Origin: Coriaria nepalensis
Lineage: Eukaryota; Streptophyta; Magnoliopsida; Cucurbitales; Coriariaceae
Assembly (NCBI GenBank): GCA_027186245.1
Contig: CP114490.1
Coordinates: 7,138,501 to 7,202,500, forward strand
Direction: 5' to 3'
DNA: 64,000 nucleotides
Within the stretch, counting starts at the first letter, position 1, and every line of letters starts with the position of its first letter. The notes beneath the pieces were generated by a model. The model ran no database searches and was not told the origin of the DNA. It worked only from the letters and a program-made list of their open reading frames with translations. Below, in pieces: positions 12,272-25,587 of the stretch. Both the position numbers and the translations under genes were made by a program.

Positions 12272-12427
12272 TCAAATTTAGAATAGGTAAAATTTATGTA
12301 TTATTTTCATTAATCTATAATCTCTATTAAAGAGGGAGCAAAAGGAGAGAACAAAAAATTAATGGGAATTAAATTAGTACAACTATACAAACAGAAATTA
12401 TGGGCTAATTATGTGCTAAATTTAACA
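12272..12427 (-). repeat. Copia LTR (5' LTR of the minus-oriented element)
   Basis: About 156 bp homologous to 8518-8687. It ends TTTAACA at 12427. The inner end has drifted (ATCAAATTT instead of TGTAAAATTT). It is flanked outside by TCGGA (12428-12432) and inside by the primer-binding site. Confidence 0.85.
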
Positions 12428-13416
12428 TCGGACATGCCCCGAATAAGGTCATGTGCGATAGATCTTGATTTCTATGCCTTTAAATAACTAATTGTTGCCC
12501 CGCGATCATTTTAGATAATATCAACAAGAAGTCGCGCTTTAGAAGTCTCATTATATCCATGGTACTTGTCCTTCACGTATCATCCAATCGTAGATGTCGA
12601 TGCTTGTCGGTGGTTGCCTTACATGTGTTCGTGATTACATGTGTGTTGATCTTTATAGATTTGTATTTAAAAAAATGAAGAATTCTTCTTTCCCATTACA
12701 CGGATCTGCTATTGGCAATTTGAATCTATACACACGATAATAAATGTAGTCGTGTTCAACTTCTTAATCTTGAAGTCAAAATTCCATTATATAGTATGAA
12801 TATGTAGACTTGTTTTTAGTTCGCTCTTCTAGATAAAATATTATTTAATATAAAACTCTCCTCCACTCAATTGGGATGAAACAACAAGAACTGAAATGTT
12901 TTCAATGCATATGAAGGGATGGGATAACTGTGGCACTTCACCAATTGATATGAGATCTAAATTATCTTAACCGGATAAAGTGTCGATTAAATTCTTTGTA
13001 AGTCTTACTCACATAAACAAATCATCCTCGTAACTTATATTATCAACATGAGATTCATTATTGTTATTAGTGTCAAGTTCTTCCTTCATTCTTTCAACAT
13101 TGTCACCTTCATCGTCAACATAATCCACAGACTCATTGTCTTTATCATCAACACCAACACCACCATTACCATCCCCATCAATATACTCATCACTATTATG
13201 ATCATAATTATAAAAATCCATATAATTATCAAGATTATTAGCAACAAGAACGGGTGCATCACATGAAATGGGTACGTCACTCCTACAATCCTCATGATTA
13301 TTAGCAATAGGATCGAGTATGTCTCTCCTAAGAAGATCGTCAACATTAGGAAGGTTAGGTAATTGAAGGCACTCTTCCTTACGTGTATCTCTCTGAGTCT
13401 TAAGAATCAACTTCAC
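12428..13416 (-). pseudogene. MULE transposase, N-terminal half, disrupted
   Basis: The minus strand begins with an open stretch (13009-13416) rich in Asp/Asn/Glu, as in the variable acidic N-terminal region of many MULE proteins. It continues through frame breaks to NHRQAST, KYHGYNE.SKARLLVDI and ISYLKA.KSRSIAHDLIRGMSD, the conserved block just before the DDE domain. Reading resumes across the copia insertion at 8517 with DDNYKDL and the rest of the transposase. In-frame stops at K.W-type positions confirm inactivity. Confidence 0.8.
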
Positions 13417-14339
13417 GTATAGGAGAGATTTTTCATCATTAGATTGCGAGTGACATAAAAATCCTCATATTTTGTCATTTCTTATATTTAGTGGGGAAGA
13501 CAAGATTTTACTCCATAGCATGTATGATAGTTGCAAATTAAATTCATTATGGTCTACCTCGATAGAATTATACACAACTTCCACTAACTAATTATATATG
13601 ACATTAGATCCGACAGAAACTCCAGTTGATCCATCCGTCCTATTTTCATGCCGATAGAACGACTTATGTTTCTCATTTCGGTTCAAATTCTTCATCCATT
13701 CACCATTAAAACATATCATCATGAAAAAAGTGTTCATTTCTGCACAAAATAAAAAACCCAAATAAGTCATGTAAGAAAAAAAAATGAAGAATTACATGCT
13801 ATTACTCGATACTCGACGCAATTTACTGATTCTCGATGCTCAAACCATTTCGACACCATCAAACCATCAAACTCTACAACTCAAAGCCAGATTCTCAGAC
13901 ACCATTACGGGGCTCAAAATTTCCACTTTCCTTTGCAAAATGGAATGAAAGTTCAATATAAAGATAAAACTACAATATCATTTGTAACTAACCATCAATT
14001 ATTGAAAAATAAATGCAACAAAATCTTCAAACATAACAATTTCTTTCGGGCTTCCAATAGGCTGAAAAAGCTTGCGAATACTTGACTAAGAAGGAAAATG
14101 AATATTGGAGAGCAGGTTAAAAGTGACAGAAATGGAAAATTTTGAGGAGACGAAGTGATTTAGGGTTTGGTAGCCATTTTTTTCAATCATGCATGCTAAT
14201 ACAAGGTAGAAGGATAAGGGAAGGAAGGAGATAGGGGTACAAATGTAATTTTACAAGTTAATTTGACAAAAGGTATAAATGTATTCCATGCTCTAATTAA
14301 TTTTAAAAAAAATTATAACAAATTAGAGGGCCATTTATA

Positions 14340-15540
14340 CAAGAAAGCAGTTATATAGATATAGTTTTAAGAATAAGAATTTGTTCTGAAAATGCCTTTT
14401 AACTCATTAGCCCTTTCATTTTTCAACAATTTTTTCTCAATTTTTTCAGTTTTCGTAATATGAGTTTATATACCACGTTTCATGTCTTAGCGCTATTTGC
14501 ATTATCAAAGCTAAAGCAGTCTTCTAGGCATTTCTTTAACACCTACGCTGAAGGCAACGAACGACCCATCCCCGAACCAAATCTAACAAAAATATCCGAA
14601 GAGGAATCAAACTTCAACTTGACTTTACCGCTAGGAAAATAAGAGGAGCTTCATTCAATTTCATAACCTTCTGCAACGAGGTTACTGTTTGACTTCCCAA
14701 ATCACAAAACACCATCAATGTGAGAATGAAGTTACTGTTTGACTTCCCAAATCACAAAGCACCATCAATGTGAGAGACTTGTGAAGAGAAAAATGAGAGA
14801 TTTTTATATGCACCATATGCATTACAATATGACAACGAATATAATCAGAATCACGAATGTCACTTCAATGTAATATATAAAAATAATATTTGTAGTTAAA
14901 ATCATACTCATGTGACAATACACATGGTGCATACAAGACTTTCTTATATGTTCAAAACCACAGCACTGATGACCAGTATATAACCGAAACTGCCATCTAG
15001 AATAGCATATTATATTTTAGTCATATACGAAATTTTATTCTGGATTTGACAGGCCCAAACTGATATTTTGGTCCAAAATGGATAAATAATAACGGCTCCC
15101 AGATGAAACTCGAGTCACTTTAGGTTAACCTAAACTGAATTTGGGGCCAAACTGAACTCTGAGGCTAAACTGCAATCTAATAATAGTATCACAGTTTGAA
15201 AGCCTACAATTGAAAATAATAGACTAAACTGAAATACAGTCTAATTTCAATCACTCAGGCATACTTCTTAACATGTAAATAATGACATACAAGTTGAGAG
15301 TAAGCCGATTACTCTCAGTTTCATCAACATAATATCATCATGACATACTGAAGAAGATTGACATAGATTACGATGCAACATGGTGGACCATAGCTTGGTA
15401 AGATAATTATATGTAATAGTATTTTAGCATGCACTGAAGAAAAAGTCGGTTGAGAGAGAATTTAATTTAAAATTATGACAGTAAACCTAAATATAAAGAA
15501 ACGCTATTATTAGCATTCACATGATGTAGCGTAGGGTGGA
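14340..15540. other. Intergenic DNA with a 50-bp-period direct duplication
   Basis: No convincing coding potential. A 45-bp block at 14681-14725 (starting GTTACTGTTTGACTTCCCAA) is repeated almost exactly at 14731-14775. The right-hand part runs into the 3' end of the HAT3.1-like gene. Confidence 0.6.
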
Positions 15541-15641
15541 GGGGCCTCTAAAAGGTACTGCTTGAATGGATGAGCTTCATACCTTAAAAAATTTTCGGTT
15601 GCTCTTGGAAAGCAAAAATGGTAGAGAATTCAAAATTTTAT

Positions 15642-18600
15642 TCAAGAGGCCGATTTTCTTCTTCTTGTCTGGACTCTATAGCTTGTTTTCAATTCAGATT
15701 TTGGTGTTTCTTCAACTCGAGCATCAGAATCTGAGACACCCTTTCTCTTTCTGGATCTTGTTGGAGTAGAAGATTCATGTCTAATGGATTTCTGAGGAGT
15801 AGGAGTCTCCTTTGCAGTAGCAGCACTTTCACCTATCTTTGCTTTTGCAGCAGGTGAGTGCCGCGTGCTCCACCGAGTGTTTAGAAACCATTTATGAACC
15901 TGCAATACCAAAGTAGTATCTTGGGAATTTGAAAAGATGCATGTTATATATATGATTTTTGATAAAGGGTAAGGCATCACCTGCTTAAATGTGATTCCTA
16001 TATCTTGTGCTAAGCTTTCTTTCTTAGCTCGGTCAGGGTACCGATTTTCATTGAATGATGCATAGAGTTTCTAGAACATAAATCACATAGAGAGGAAGAA
16101 AGAAAGAGACATTATGGTGTGAATGTTCATATTACATGCTCTTTACCTATCCAAGCAAACACCTAGTTTTAGGATAAATATCACCAAGAAAAACATTGAA
16201 CTAAACCATATAACATAGTTCCAAAGCAGCCTAAATTGCTTGGGAAGAATGGGGAGACAGAAAAATGAAAAAAGAAAAAGAAAACTGACCCAGTAAAAAT
16301 ATACGAATCAGACGAAATTTATAGATACCATGGAATATTTTTAACCCACTAAAAACCACTCCTATACTTGGTAGGTCACATCCTTGTTCTTTTTTTTATC
16401 CTTTAAGGCACATTTGGCTCGATTTCTTTGTGAGAATGGGAATGATGATTTTTTGGTGTTCATTTGGTTACAAGGAAATAAGTATGAATAAGAATGAGAA
16501 TGATATTTTTTTCGTGTCCATTTGAAGAAAAAGTTCTAAAATTACCAAAATACCACAGTAAAATTTTAAAAAAACGGAAAAATAAATAGATAAACCTTGT
16601 GTAAATAAATGCTTACTTTGATTCTTACCAAAGACATCTATTTAGGTGGGAATGAAATAATCACTTTTTCATTCCAGTAGGAATAAAAAATCGTTCCCAC
16701 TTAATCATTCTTTTGAACCAAACAGTTGAAGTTGAAGGGAATGGAATTTTCATTCCTTTCCTACCAAAGAATCAAACCAAACATGCCCTCTTCAGCATTA
16801 ACAATCTACATAGATAGCTACAATATCTCAAACTCTGGAATCCTAGAACATGGAAGCTTGATTTCTAAAGAAAGAAGTCACTCTAAGGCTCCCTTTTTGG
16901 ATATACATGTTAAAACTGGCAATTAGGATAGTATACTTTACTGTAACATTTGTGTGCTTAAATTGGATATTGCACTTCGGGCCTAAACTAGTGAAAATAA
17001 GTGTTCCCAAATAGAGCCTAAATAAAATAGAAGGGGAAGACAGTAGGCATAATCTCCAAATTCAGTCTAAAAGAACATTTAGAAGTGTCTTCACCAGTAA
17101 ATAGTGCAAACTAATACCTGTATTACAGTGTCCCCAAGCCCTCTACTACCAGCTGATTTTGTCCCTTTACCAGTAGAGCGAGACTTAGAAGGGTCTTCAG
17201 GTGATTTAATCATAGAGTCATTAGTATCTTCAATGGTAGGCTTTTGGCGAGTTCTTCTAGTAGGACCCTGTTCAATCTCCTTTAAGTCATGCTTTGTCCC
17301 CTGCACGTTGGCTCCATTTCTGTTTTGTGACACTCGAGCAACTTTTCTGGAACTTCTCTTTATTGGTGCATTCCAGAGAGAGAAACAATGAATAATAAGA
17401 TGTCTAAGACTAGTTAAGAAAAGATATAATTTAGACAAAGCAAGTAATAATAGGAATGCCTTGGAGCCTTAAACCACAGATATGTGTATTTTGTATGAGA
17501 TAGTGGACACAAATATGCTACTACAAACACAGCAGCAGCAGAAAGAAAAAGGGAAAATACAAAAGAACAGTGACTTGATGATACCATTTTAGATTCCTCG
17601 ATAACACACTATTAGAAATAAGTTGTGCCCAAAATCAGTAAGGCAAAAAAGTTGTTTGTGTTGGATTATCTCATTCATAGAAACCTTTTCCTGATATTTA
17701 TTAAAGAATAGAGTACTCTTTGACCCGCTGGAGTGAATTACCCAGCATGGCTCGTGGATAGATATTGGAAAGTGACTGGTTGAAATGACATCTAAGCAAA
17801 ATCAACTACTAAAAATAGGACACTCACATCATGAAGCTTCTTATAGTCAAACCATTCCACATGCCTTTTCCCAGAAACCAGCAAAGAACCATCTAGCCCA
17901 GGGCCTGAGTCCAATATGGATAGCAACTCATCAGCTAATAAACCTATCTTTCTACCACTCTTACGGCCTCGCCCATTGGAGCCATCATTGTTTCTAGAAG
18001 ACCCATTATCATCAATCACGCCAGCAAGATCCTCTGAGTCGGACGTAAAATCAGAACTTGAACTTTCCTGTTTAACACCATCATCAAGGTCAGGAGCACT
18101 AGGATCATAGTTATCATCCTCAGAGTCGTCAGAAGGAAGACATGAGGACAGGTCAGCCTTAGGTTGGGGTGTCTCCAATTCCTCAGCTGCAGATGCATAG
18201 TCAGATTCATCAGAACTTGCTTCTTTTTCGGGACTATCAAATTGGGGGCCATCAGGATCATAATCACTATCTTCAGAATCATCTGAAGGAAGACCTGATG
18301 TGCCGTTCTGATTTTGACTAGAAGCTGCCTCAGAATAGACCTTCTGCAAATCAGATGATAGGATGTTAAGAGAGGAAAAATTGCAAATAAAATAGGTTGA
18401 AGACTGATGGTTCTGTCAATTACCACCCAACTGTCAGTAACTAAGAGATTTGTTCCTTGATAGTCATTAAGCAGATCCATGCAATCAACTTTGCAATCAC
18501 AAGCCGGGCATAACCATCCTTCATCATCAGGTGGAACTGCAAGGCCGCAAAGACCCAAGGAAATTGAATCAATGAAAAACACATTTTAAGAATTACGAAC

Positions 18601-20664
18601 AATATATGTGTAACTGCTTGCAAGTTGAAAATTGGGATGTTACCGTCTTCATTTAGCAATGGTGGTTGTAAACAAAGCTGGTGGAATGCACGGTCACAAG
18701 CACCATCACAGAGTATAATGTCATTATCAGTTGACAATTCTTTGGTACCACATTTTGCACAAAATATCTATCAGTTAAAGAAAAAAAAATGTTGATGTAA
18801 GAATCTAAGAGATTCTGATTAATCAGTGAAAGGAGTGTAATTTGGCTTGCAAGTGAATATTGTCCTACATCCTCACTATCAATTTCTCCTTCAGAATCAA
18901 AGACAGATTCAGGAAGCCTTCCTTCACTGCATATTGAATCAAGGCACTGAAATAGCTCTCTAACTTTTAATTTCCGTCGCAATATTTCACTAGTGGCCCG
19001 TTGAAGCTCTTTTTCAGGCTTTAATTTCTCTGCACTGCACTATAAGAAAAACTGGTCATAACATTGCATGGATATGAATCATCCACCAGATTAGGGGGGC
19101 AAATTAATATCAATCAGTTACAGAAAAAACACCGGCCAATAATCGGGTAAATAGCATAGCAGATTGCTCAGAAATAAACAGGGGAAAAGAACCTGTACTA
19201 CTTATATCTACATCACAAAATCATAGATTTTCAATATAAGACATTCAAAATGGATACAACATGATGTCTTTCATTCTTATTTCCCTTTGTAACACGAGAA
19301 ACATGAATATTCGTATGAAAAACACTCAGGTAAGATATGTTCAAAAATTAAATTAGTTTTCATATAAAAAAGATTCGGAAAAAGAAGACTTGGAACAAAC
19401 TCGTAGCATATAAGATATGTACAGACCTTTGTCCTTTCCAGCCTTCAGCAGAATAAGCATTAATAAAGTTCTGTTCATATCCCATTCGGTTCAGTAAATA
19501 TCTCAAATGTCTTCTGATTTTCGAAAATTCATCAGAGTTTTTTCCCTTCTCATCTATCTTCTTCTTACCTTTTTTTCCTTTCCTACTAACATTTTGAACA
19601 ATATTACTGGGTTCTGGAGCTTTGACTTTCTCATCTGTCCTTGAATGCAGATGTCTGTGGTTCCCTACTTCAGATCTCAACAAATATTTTTTCTTCATAG
19701 AACTCTTGGCTAATTTCTCGATTGCTTTTTTGGGAAAGCTTTGAGATTTCTTAACTGCTTTTTTAGGCTGTATTCCGGACTTTTCAATACTAGAATTCAG
19801 GGGCACATCTTTAGAGGGTGGTTCCAATTGTTTATTAGACCTCTTCGTTGCTCTCAAGCGCGTCAAGTGCATAGTCCGTGAACAATCTGCCCCAAGTTCA
19901 AAAGGTGGCCCAACTTTTAGAGCAATATCATCGGATACTAAATTTTTTGCTTCATTTGGATAATTTGGTGCAAGTTTAGCATCATCAGAACCAAGCTGGC
20001 TAATCTTGCTCGGATCTTCATAAGGTAGTCCTGACTCTTCACGACTGAATTGTGCAGTCATGTTTTCAGGAACCGATTGCAATCGTTTATCAATACAGCA
20101 GTTGGACACCACACTGCTGGTTTCAGTTTGCTGATTGTGTTCAATTTCAGAGCTGTAGTTAGGCTCTTGTTCCAATGAATCATGTGTTTGTTCCAGTACT
20201 TGAGCCAAAGACTCGTTAACCCCAGTTTCAGAAAATAATAGAAACTGTTTTTTATCAAGACGGCTTGGCACTAATGTGCCACTTTTTACTGGCTCATTTT
20301 GTGCTTGTTGTGAGAGGTTTCCATTTACATTATCAGAACCAGATTTATGCTTCTCTTCTGAGAAATTGTGATGAAGGTCTGAACTATCCCTGCTTTGATT
20401 ATTTCTAACTTCAGAGCATGGGCTGAACTGTGTAGCAAGAGAATCCTTTGTTTCATCCCCAGGCCATGATTGCACATGTTCATCAACACAGGTGTTGTTC
20501 ACCCCTTCACAACCATGATTATATTTCCCCTCTGATAGTGTAGTCAGATTTTTGTAGCCAAGATCATTTATTGATGGTTTCAGATTTTGTGCAGGAGTTT
20601 TGCATTTTTCTGTCTGACAACACACTTGTGCTGTAGAAATATCACTGCGATTAGCATCAGCCAT
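15642..20664 (-). CDS. HAT3.1: HAT3.1-like PHD finger-homeodomain protein (pathogenesis-related homeodomain type)
   Basis: Nuclear DNA- and chromatin-binding regulator. My model joins 20664-19427, 19034-18869, 18767-18644, 18536-18424, 18343-17828, 17357-17118, 16070-15981 and 15899-15642 (about 914 aa), all GT-AG with matching phases. An N-terminal Ser-rich region is followed by the family block [20 protein letters not shown] (about 390-410). The C4HC3 PHD finger (about 469-525) shows CAKC, CDGACD, HQLC and CPAC. Two acidic [18 protein letters not shown] repeats with DYDPD follow, then [15 protein letters not shown]. The homeodomain (about 787-846) is split over three exons and carries the recognition helix [15 protein letters not shown] fingers of this class bind histone H3 tails (family knowledge). 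The acceptor of exon 6 (17357) is the least certain junction. The start is the first in-frame ATG (MADANRSD). Confidence 0.9.
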
Positions 20665-21869
20665 CTTCAGGTAGTAAGCCTCATAATAAATCGCACCTAT
20701 CAGAATTTTTTCCGTCCCTGCTTGGCCCAATTAGAGAGTGTGGTAATTACTTGTTTGCCTTGTGTAGCAATGACTCAGTACTTCAAATAATCGACCGTAC
20801 ATGACGATAGGATTCAGAAAATAAAGCCCAAGGACCCAACTTTGCTTTAATAAGCTTTACCAAAAAAATTGTTCCAGAAAAGTCATCATCAAAATATTGG
20901 CTGCCACTACAAAAGTAACTGGGGGAAAAAAAATGATAAAGTAAATGGTGTCAAAATTGTTGCTTTATACGCACTCCAGTAGCCTGCAGCAGATGTGAAA
21001 GGAACAGATTATTACAAAGTTTTAGGATCTCTAGAATACCGAGCAAGATAATATACAGCAACATAAATTTTGTATTGCAAATAACCATCAATTATTCAAG
21101 TTCTACCAATGTGATCGTCGGTTTTGGGGACACAATTACAAGTGCAAGATTTCCAATAGTATATAGTTTCATTTTATTCAATACACATTTCATTCTTGTT
21201 AGATGACCAAATCTACTCAATAACATTCATTAGAAAAGTATGATTTAAGGACAAAGGGTTTGATTGGTTGAAAAAGATGCCCCGAGACTCTTTTCAGGCC
21301 TGTCTCTACAGTCTTATCTCATGATTTTTTAGCCTTAGTCCAAACTATCATGGCTACTTCGAGCTAACTCATTGGTCAAGAATGCAAACCAATATGCAAG
21401 CACTCAATCTACATTAAATCGCATTCGTGCATTTCAACTTTTTTCTTACTCAACTTCCACCTAGGATTTAATATCATAGCACCCACCTTGCGTTTCAAAC
21501 AGGGAAATCCTTCTACGACTTGATATCTTATGTAAGCACCAAGACTCTGCTTGCTTACCGAGAAAAAGTAAGGAAGAAAGAAAGTAAAAAATAAAATAAA
21601 AAATTATACGAGATGAATTAGCAAACAACATGCATCTAACTGCAATTGCAGCTATCTAGCGAGCTCACTTTACCATTTCCTTTCCAAACAAACATTCTGA
21701 AAGCACAAACAATAATTTTTCAGAAGCCAATCAAGCATTTTAACTCAACGCGTAACATTAGACACCTAACTTAATCTCCTTTTTCTCACGAGCCAAACAA
21801 ATTGTAGAAAGAGAAAGCAGGATGAGAAACAAATGATTTTAGAGCTAACTGAAATTTTCAAGGACTTAC

Positions 21870-22020
21870 CTCGTCTCGTTCCAAAATCTAGTAATATACA
21901 CCACTCTCTGTTTCCAAAAGTTAGAGAGAGAAGGTTAGATCTTGCTCTAATGGCGGTACGAGAGAGAGATTGTTTTCAGCGCCAAAAGAAACCAGAAAAA
22001 GGAAGAAGCGTTTCGAGTCT
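21870..22020 (-). other. Probable 5' untranslated exon of the HAT3.1-like gene
   Basis: The minus strand has a pyrimidine-rich leader with repeated CTCTCT, ending GACGAG/GTAAGTCC, a strong donor at 21870/21869. No coding frame enters it. An intron of about 1.2 kb would end just upstream of the first ATG, for example at TTCTGATAG near 20700. This is an inferred transcript start region, not a mapped one. Confidence 0.5.
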
Positions 22021-22029
22021 CTAACGAGT

Positions 22030-25000
22030 CCTCTAAATCTGGACCACCGTTGAGCTTTGCCTAAAAGCTGTTGTGGGTTTTAGGGGTGTCTAGGTGTACT
22101 AAATTGCGCCTGCCGCGCAGTGTAGTAGTGGATTTTGGATTTATTGGGCTTTGATGGGCCTGGAGATGTGCTGGACATTGTCGAGTCTGTTGGACTTTTC
22201 TATCACAAGCTTACTTCTCCGTTGCTGACCTACCACGGACTTTCGACTGGGCCTGTCACTAAACATAGCCCGGCACCAGAGGCGGAGCCACGTTTAGGGA
22301 GAATATTAATTAAATAAATTTATTTAATAATTAAGTAAAATAGTAAAACTATATTTTCATAAAATAAAATTATATAAAAATAAATATATTTATTATTTAT
22401 TTTAAAATTTAAAATACCTCATTATTTATTAATTTTATGACTAGTTTAATATAAGTTTTCATTAGCAAAGTGAGGCTTATTTCATTCCACTCGATTGACA
22501 GTATATTAGGAATAGAAAGGAATGTGACATTATCAACTTAGTCCCAGGCCCATGCATGGTATAGCACCCCTATAAATACTTATACGATCCAACTTTCTCT
22601 CTCCACTACTTTCTTTCTCATCATCCACTTGACAACGACGACAATCATTGCCTTATAGAAAAGGAAAAATGGTCTGTTTGGTTGACTGGAAAACCAATCA
22701 GTGTGCATTAAGAAGACCAGAGCAACAGCCAACAGAGTCTCTTTAGTAATATAAATGGCACGTGAAGTTCAAATTTGAGGGCAACAAGAAGGAAACATCC
22801 TTGACGCTGCATGCAAAGACTACTTTTCATTCAAATTGAATCCCCTTTCTTCATCACGTGCTCTTTTGTCTCTTTTTTTTTTTTTTTTTTCCCCAAGGAA
22901 AATAACAGTTAGTTTGATTAATATGGGGTTCGATTTCTGACTTGAAAACGTAATTTAGTTACAGTCAAAAAACCAAATACTAGAATGAAAACTATACTTT
23001 ATAAATTAAATTATAACCCTAACTTCGAATTAATCCCCTTTTCTTATTCTGAATGTATAATATATATATATATATATATATAAGTGGGGGTGGTGGAGAG
23101 AGAAAAAGAAAATTAAAAAAAATAAAAAATAAAATAAAGGAGGAGAGAGATATTATTATAAATTTTAATATTTTAAAATTAAAATCCTAATTTTAATACA
23201 ATTGATGGCATGGCAGATAGTATTATTATATTTCTTTAATAATGAATTATGAAAATAAAAAATAAAAACTATATATTATCTAGTAATTTAAATATAAAAT
23301 AGTCAAATAATTAATTAATAACCGTCCATGGAAATGGAATTGGACACCAAAAAATTTAAAAAATTAGATGGTGCTAATTATAATTATGTGTATCATCATC
23401 AATACTAATTAATTGAGTATCACTAGGTTAAATATTTAAATATTAACCGTCCACCAAAAAAAAAGTATATATTAGCTGGTAATTATTAATCATATGTAAC
23501 GCAAATGCAACCTTCCCTGGTCATGGTTAACACTAGCTTCAAAGCAATATCTATTCAAAACACCTCAAGGTTCAAACAACTACAGCTACTACTCAGGATG
23601 GAGAGTCTCCGGTAGAGTCTCCGGTAGAGAGCGGGGCAGGCAAGCCTCCAACCTCTTACCTTCAATTTTTGTGTAAATTTATTATAAATTGTTAGGTTAA
23701 TTAAATATAAAATTAAGTAATTTGTATAAAAATATATGATAATTTAATAATAAAAAGTATTATTTTTATATTTTTATTTTAATAAGAAATTACGTATTTA
23801 AATCATTCTCTTATTATTTTTTTCATCAAATTCTTCTAGTACTACAAGATCTTTCTTAGAAGTTAGAAATGATCGATACCAAGATTTTGAACTCGGATGA
23901 CAAATTGGGTGATCTCTAGGGATGGAAATAGGGTACTAGCCCTTAACTTTTTGAAAATTAGTATTTTAGTTTATAATTATCAAGAGTCCGTTTCACTATG
24001 TATTTCAATTTTTTATAATAAAAAATAAAAAATAATAATAATAATTAGGGAATAATTTTGACATTATTTTGTCCCTAATAATATGTATCATCACTTAAGC
24101 ATACTCGTTCAACAATTATTTTCATGTTTTGTTACTTTTTATATTTATTTGCTAATTATTTTTATATTTTAAAATATAGAAATATGTTTTAAAATGAACA
24201 AATGTATTTAAGAAATAGTGGCTAAACATGTCCTAAAAATTTGTGTATAAATCTTTAAAATTTTAAATAAAAAGATAAATTATGATTTATCTTCCTAAAT
24301 ATTTTAAAATTATGATAAATTTTTTATAATTTTGATAATTAGAATACACACTTCATTTTTTTTCTAAAAAAAAAAAAATACTATTTATGGCCTTCATCTT
24401 TGTTTGGAGAAATTATGATTAATCTCAAATTTTCAAATAAATTATAATTATCAGCTCAAAATATTTTCAAATTATAATAAATATCAAATTATAATGAACA
24501 TTCAAAATTTTTATAATAATAATGAATATCCAAAACTCAAATAAAAATTATAATAAACTCCTAATTTTTCAATAATCGGTTCGAAATTATTAATTCAACC
24601 CAACACTACTCAACTTGTTAATTATGTATAAATTTTAATTTCCAAAATAACCCATTAATTTCATTTGTTTCCAAAATAATCTGATCGGCTCATTCTGATT
24701 CATTGTGTGAATAAACAATATCAGATTCATTCTGATTTCTTCACACGAAGAAATTAGATTGACTAGATTGGTTTTGCATGAAGAAATCAAATCAATTAGA
24801 ATTTTTATTTTTTGAGAAACTTGATTGATTCAATCGGTTTCTTACGATGAGTGAACCGATCAACAAGTCAATTCACGAGAAATTAGATCGGATTTCCACT
24901 TTTTGAAAGAAATTAGATCATTTTTGTTATTTTTCTTCAGGGAATCATTCTTTTTTGTAGTGCGTGGTGGTGACAGCTAGAAATTATGAGGTTCTTTGAG

Positions 25001-25580
25001 AGAAATTTAGAAAAATATTAAAAAAAAAATTGTGAGAAAAAATAAATAAAATTAATTTAAATAAGCTAAAGGGTTGTTCTGGAATAAAAAATCACTAAAA
25101 ATTGTTTTTTAATATTATCGATCAAATCATGTTATATTGGGTCGGGTCAATAATTTGAAATCGATCCGCTGAAAAAACTGGAGGTTCGAATTGGAGGTTC
25201 ATTATATTTTTTTTTTTAGTTTTGTATATTCATTATAGTTAAATATTTTTAATTTTTAATTTTTTGGTATTTATTATAATCTTAAAATATTTTGAGAGTT
25301 AATTATAATTTATACGAAATTTTGAGGTTAATTATGAATTTTCAAACAAATTGGGAGGGTTTTATCTAGTTTTTCTAAAAATTAGAGAATACACTCTTAT
25401 TATCAAAATTATAAAAATTTTATTTTAATTTTAAATTATCAAAGAAAGTAAATCCTAATTTATTATAAATAAAAATCTATTTTTACCCGATTGATCTTTA
25501 TTTAGTAAATTGTGTCACCGTTATCTTTTATTATTATTATTATTATTATTTCTTCTTTTCTGACTCTACCCTAAGTAGAG
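22030..25580. other. AT-rich intergenic desert
   Basis: No gene recognised. It contains an AT dinucleotide run (about 23059-23082), many poly-A/T tracts and a short GTCTCCGGTAGA duplication near 23608-23631. The phrase AGAGGCGGAGCCACG near 22269 is common at the ends of plant transposon copies, but I could not find its partner end. Confidence 0.55.
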
Positions 25581-25587
25581 ATTCTCA

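Larger units (their letters stand above)
8518..12427 (-). mobile_element. Ty1/copia retrotransposon with two LTRs, inserted in the MULE transposase
   Basis: About 3.9 kb in minus orientation: 5' LTR (12272-12427), primer-binding site (12257-12269), pol remnants and 3' LTR (8518-8687). The domain order protease/integrase/RT/RNase H is that of Ty1/copia. Full copia elements are usually near 5 kb; here most of gag between 11790 and 12250 is missing or unrecognisable and pol is full of frame breaks, so it cannot be autonomous. The flanking pentamers TCGGT/TCGGA, and the way the MULE reading continues on both sides, fix the insertion point precisely. Confidence 0.92.
4985..14320 (-). mobile_element. 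Decayed Mutator-like element (MULE), approximate extent
   Basis: The transposase relic (7262-8517 plus 12428-13416, minus strand) lies inside a region whose two ends look weakly inverted-repetitive. ATACCCTTTTGTTAA near 5038 on the left matches the reverse complement of the right end near 14270 (ATACCTTTTGTCAA). Both sides are followed inwards by CCTTCCCTT-type pyrimidine tracts. Near both ends there are also degenerate CATCGAGCA/TCGAG motifs (5560-5830, 6770-7060, 13800-13880). The transposase is certain. The outer limits are an inference from these weak repeats, and no target duplication was confirmed. Confidence 0.4.

Noticed and set aside
13048..13346. Other-frame ORFs rich in Ile/Met over the acidic MULE N-terminus
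   Set aside because: Shadows of the Asp/Asn-rich repeat codons; no domain.
19360..20730. Longer N-terminus beginning upstream of MADANRSD in the HAT3.1-like gene
   Set aside because: The extension starts from a TTG and overlaps a probable 5' UTR acceptor; the first ATG fits better.
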